A stretch of 64,000 bases of DNA, from positions 62,001-126,000 of the forward strand of contig NZ_MOLV01000002.1 of the NCBI RefSeq assembly GCF_001870785.1. Direction: 5' to 3'. Source of the stretch: Exiguobacterium sp. KRL4 (GTDB lineage Bacteria > Bacillota > Bacilli > Exiguobacteriales > Exiguobacteriaceae). The notes under the pieces are model-generated. The model was not told the origin of the DNA, did no database searches, and saw only the letters and a list, made by a program, of their open reading frames with translations. The translations under genes and the position numbers were made by a program. Shown in pieces: positions 62,619-64,000 of this stretch (position 1 is the first letter of the stretch; each line of letters starts with the position of its first letter).

Positions 62619-63593
62619 TTAGAGTAAATCTTTTAATTCGTCAAACGCGTCGGCATACCGTCTCAGTGAGACTTCTTTATACAGGCAGGTCTTCGTCAAC
62701 CGTTCATCCTTCGTCAACTCCTCGAGATAGGTCCCGAGAATAAAGCTATTGCGTAACATCGACGGGGTGATAATCCGTTTGTTGTCCGAGCGTTCATTTA
62801 ACTGACGCATCATTTTCGTGATCATGACGATCGACAATTGTTTCGGGGCGTTTTTACTGTAGACCCAGCGAAAAGTCATTCGTGAGAAATCAAACGCGAC
62901 GAAAAACGGATCGGTCGAATGATAGCGGGGACGAACCGGTTCCGGAATCGTTTTTAGATACTGTAACATCAGATCCTGATCGTCACGTTCGAGGTGTAGC
63001 AGGTAAGCATTGCCGAGCCGGTCGTGGACCGTCATCTCGCGTTGTGCGAAATTCAAATCCTGCATCTTCAGACCGATGATGTGATGAACCCGAAGGCCGT
63101 AACGGTAGAAGAGCCGTAAAATCAACTCGTTGCGGTCGATCAAATAGGGACGGGCGACGAGTTGATGATCGGTCAATCCCCGGTCGGACCGGTTCGTCCG
63201 GATCAGTTGTTCGTATTCAGCCAGCGAGGCGACGTGACCCGGTGTCAATTCATGGGACGGTTGGGCGTACTCGATTAGCTTTGCCTTCGTTTGACGGATT
63301 TGATAGTTGACTTGGTTGAGGACACTGACAATCCGGGCGACGGTCGCTTGCTGGTACAGTTTTTCTTCGATCAAGTACTCATTGATGAACGTTTTCCATG
63401 TCTCAAGCGGAATCGCCTTGAAGTCGTCGATCGTCTCGAGCGGTTGATCGACCTCGGTCATGTACCGGTGGATATCAATCAAATCGTAGCGGTAACGACG
63501 GATCGTCGAGTCTTGTCTGCCGCTCGCGCTGAGGAAAAATAAATACCGTTCAATGAATTCCGGTAAGGTGTAGTCGAGTCGTTCTCGTGCCAT
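62619..63593 (-). CDS. Degenerate tyrosine recombinase-like protein
   Basis: 324 residues. N-terminal SAM-like core-binding domain (~8-105) and C-terminal catalytic-fold domain (~120-324). R168 in YRYGLRVHHIIGL and R281 in TPSMLRNSF match the two catalytic arginines, and Y313 in LRRYADAF is 32 residues after R281, the XerD spacing. The two catalytic histidines are replaced (S278 and L304), and the N after R281 replaces the usual H. It may bind DNA without full recombinase activity. ACGGACCTCC (AGGAGGTCCGT on its strand) precedes the ATG. No attachment site or mobile genes are nearby. Confidence 0.75.
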   Translation of the reverse strand: MARERLDYTLPEFIERYLFFLSASGRQDSTIRRYRYDLIDIHRYMTEVDQPLETIDDFKAIPLETWKTFINEYLIEEKLYQQATVARIVSVLNQVNYQIRQTKAKLIEYAQPSHELTPGHVASLAEYEQLIRTNRSDRGLTDHQLVARPYLIDRNELILRLFYRYGLRVHHIIGLKMQDLNFAQREMTVHDRLGNAYLLHLERDDQDLMLQYLKTIPEPVRPRYHSTDPFFVAFDFSRMTFRWVYSKNAPKQLSIVMITKMMRQLNERSDNKRIITPSMLRNSFILGTYLEELTKDERLTKTCLYKEVSLRRYADAFDELKDLL

Positions 63594-63728
63594 AACGGAC
63601 CTCCTGTAGGATGACTTTCTTTCATCATAAACCGAACGGATGTTTCCTGTCCAAAAAAGTTCAGAGGACAGAGTGCATGTGGTATGATTAGGGACGCAGA
63701 ATGTCTTTATTTTGAAAGGAATGATTTT

Positions 63729-64000
63729 ATGTCAGAACGCGTCATCGTCGTCGGTTGTCAGCTCCCCGGTGTACCAGATCATATCTATGCAGAATCGGTC
63801 GCGGAGCTTGAAGCACTCGTTACGACTGCGCACGCCGTCGTGGTAGGGCGACTCGATCAGAAACGCCAATCGATCGATCGCCGTACGTTTATCGGAAAAG
63901 GGAAGGTCGAGGAACTCGTTGCGTTAGCAGAGGAACTCGAACCGGATTTAATTATTTTTAATGCTGAAGTGACACCGGGACAGATGAAAAACATCCGGAT
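63729..64000 (+). CDS. hflX: GTPase HflX, N-terminal part
   Basis: The first 90 codons are in the window; the gene runs off the end. The N-terminal domain (VVGRLDQKRQSIDRRTFIGKGKVEELVAL) is typical of HflX, a ribosome-splitting GTPase of the stress response; the GTPase domain is outside. AAAGGA at 63715-63720 and ATG 63729. hfq-...-hflX is a common gene order. Confidence 0.9.
   Translation, partial: MSERVIVVGCQLPGVPDHIYAESVAELEALVTTAHAVVVGRLDQKRQSIDRRTFIGKGKVEELVALAEELEPDLIIFNAEVTPGQMKNIR

Noticed and set aside
62619-63593. Prophage or integrative element signalled by the recombinase-like gene
   Set aside because: No att-like repeats, no tRNA target, no phage or conjugation genes on either side, and catalytic residues are lost.
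1-64000. CRISPR arrays, rRNA and tRNA genes
   Set aside because: No regularly spaced repeats and no tRNA or rRNA-like sequence were noticed in the window; a covariance-model scan was not possible.

Overview
The window looks like a chromosomal segment of a low-to-mid GC Gram-positive bacterium of the order Bacillales, most probably Exiguobacterium or a close relative. This is inferred from gene order and protein character, not from a database search. The backbone order ymfI-ymfK-ymfM-pgsA-cinA-recA-rny-ymdB-spoVS-(korAB)-tdh-kbl-ricA-mutS-mutL ... miaA-hfq-hflX is the Bacillus order. The sporulation coat gene cotE and the tRNA modification gene miaB, which Bacillus carries between kbl and mutS, are missing here. 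Strong AGGAGG-type ribosome sites, TTG/GTG starts, a LexA box of the Bacillus type at recA, a T-box, a cre site and a perfect 7-1-7 Fur box all fit this group. No rRNA, tRNA, CRISPR array or prophage was seen.

Layout. 0-13.1 kb: conserved housekeeping block (SDR end, YmfK, RodZ-like YmfM, PgsA, CinA, RecA, RNase Y, YmdB, SpoVS), then a 2-oxoacid:ferredoxin oxidoreductase pair and the threonine-to-glycine pathway (Tdh, Kbl). 13.1-24.6 kb: an accessory insertion at the place of miaB. It holds a Fur-controlled siderophore ABC importer, a solitary TnpB element with both ends and a probable omega RNA, a lipoprotein-plus-lipase fusion coupled to a CrtN-like oxidoreductase, a small unknown protein, a DUF445 protein and an AlkA-type glycosylase. 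24.6-29.6 kb: ricA, mutS and mutL behind a consensus promoter. 29.6-61.3 kb: a second accessory stretch, in the mutL-miaA interval that is also a variable site in Bacillus. It holds LrgAB, a TmrB-like ATPase, an orphan sensor kinase, anaerobic ribonucleotide reductase NrdDG, an MFS/TetR pair, a FAH hydrolase, the fruRKA operon, an ArAE-family membrane protein, T-box-controlled phenylalanine hydroxylase, an alkyltransferase-like protein, a CDF transporter, a stress flavoprotein, a luciferase-like oxidoreductase, an SH3b/NlpC endopeptidase, ABC exporters, an orphan N-hydroxylating monooxygenase, HtrA, a DoxX protein behind a long palindrome, and an SGNH hydrolase. 61.1-64 kb: a 30-residue small protein between two terminators, miaA, hfq, a degenerate tyrosine recombinase, and the start of hflX.

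How genes work together. RecA, MutS, MutL, AlkA-like and Atl-like proteins cover recombination and repair. RNase Y, RicA and Hfq are RNA-metabolism factors. The iron importer is switched by Fur, fructose uptake by a DeoR regulator plus CcpA, and tyrosine formation from phenylalanine by a T-box whose candidate specifier reads TAC (Tyr). Several operons are translationally coupled by 1-26 nt overlaps (korAB, tdh-kbl, yclOP-like, lipase-CrtN, lrgAB, nrdDG, fruRK, the ABC-2 pair).

The items most worth a second look are the degenerate recombinase that keeps Arg/Arg/Tyr at XerD spacing but lost both His, the TnpB element without TnpA, the lipoprotein-lipase fusion, the T-box on phhA, the 36-bp palindrome at the DoxX gene and the terminator-bounded 30-residue protein.
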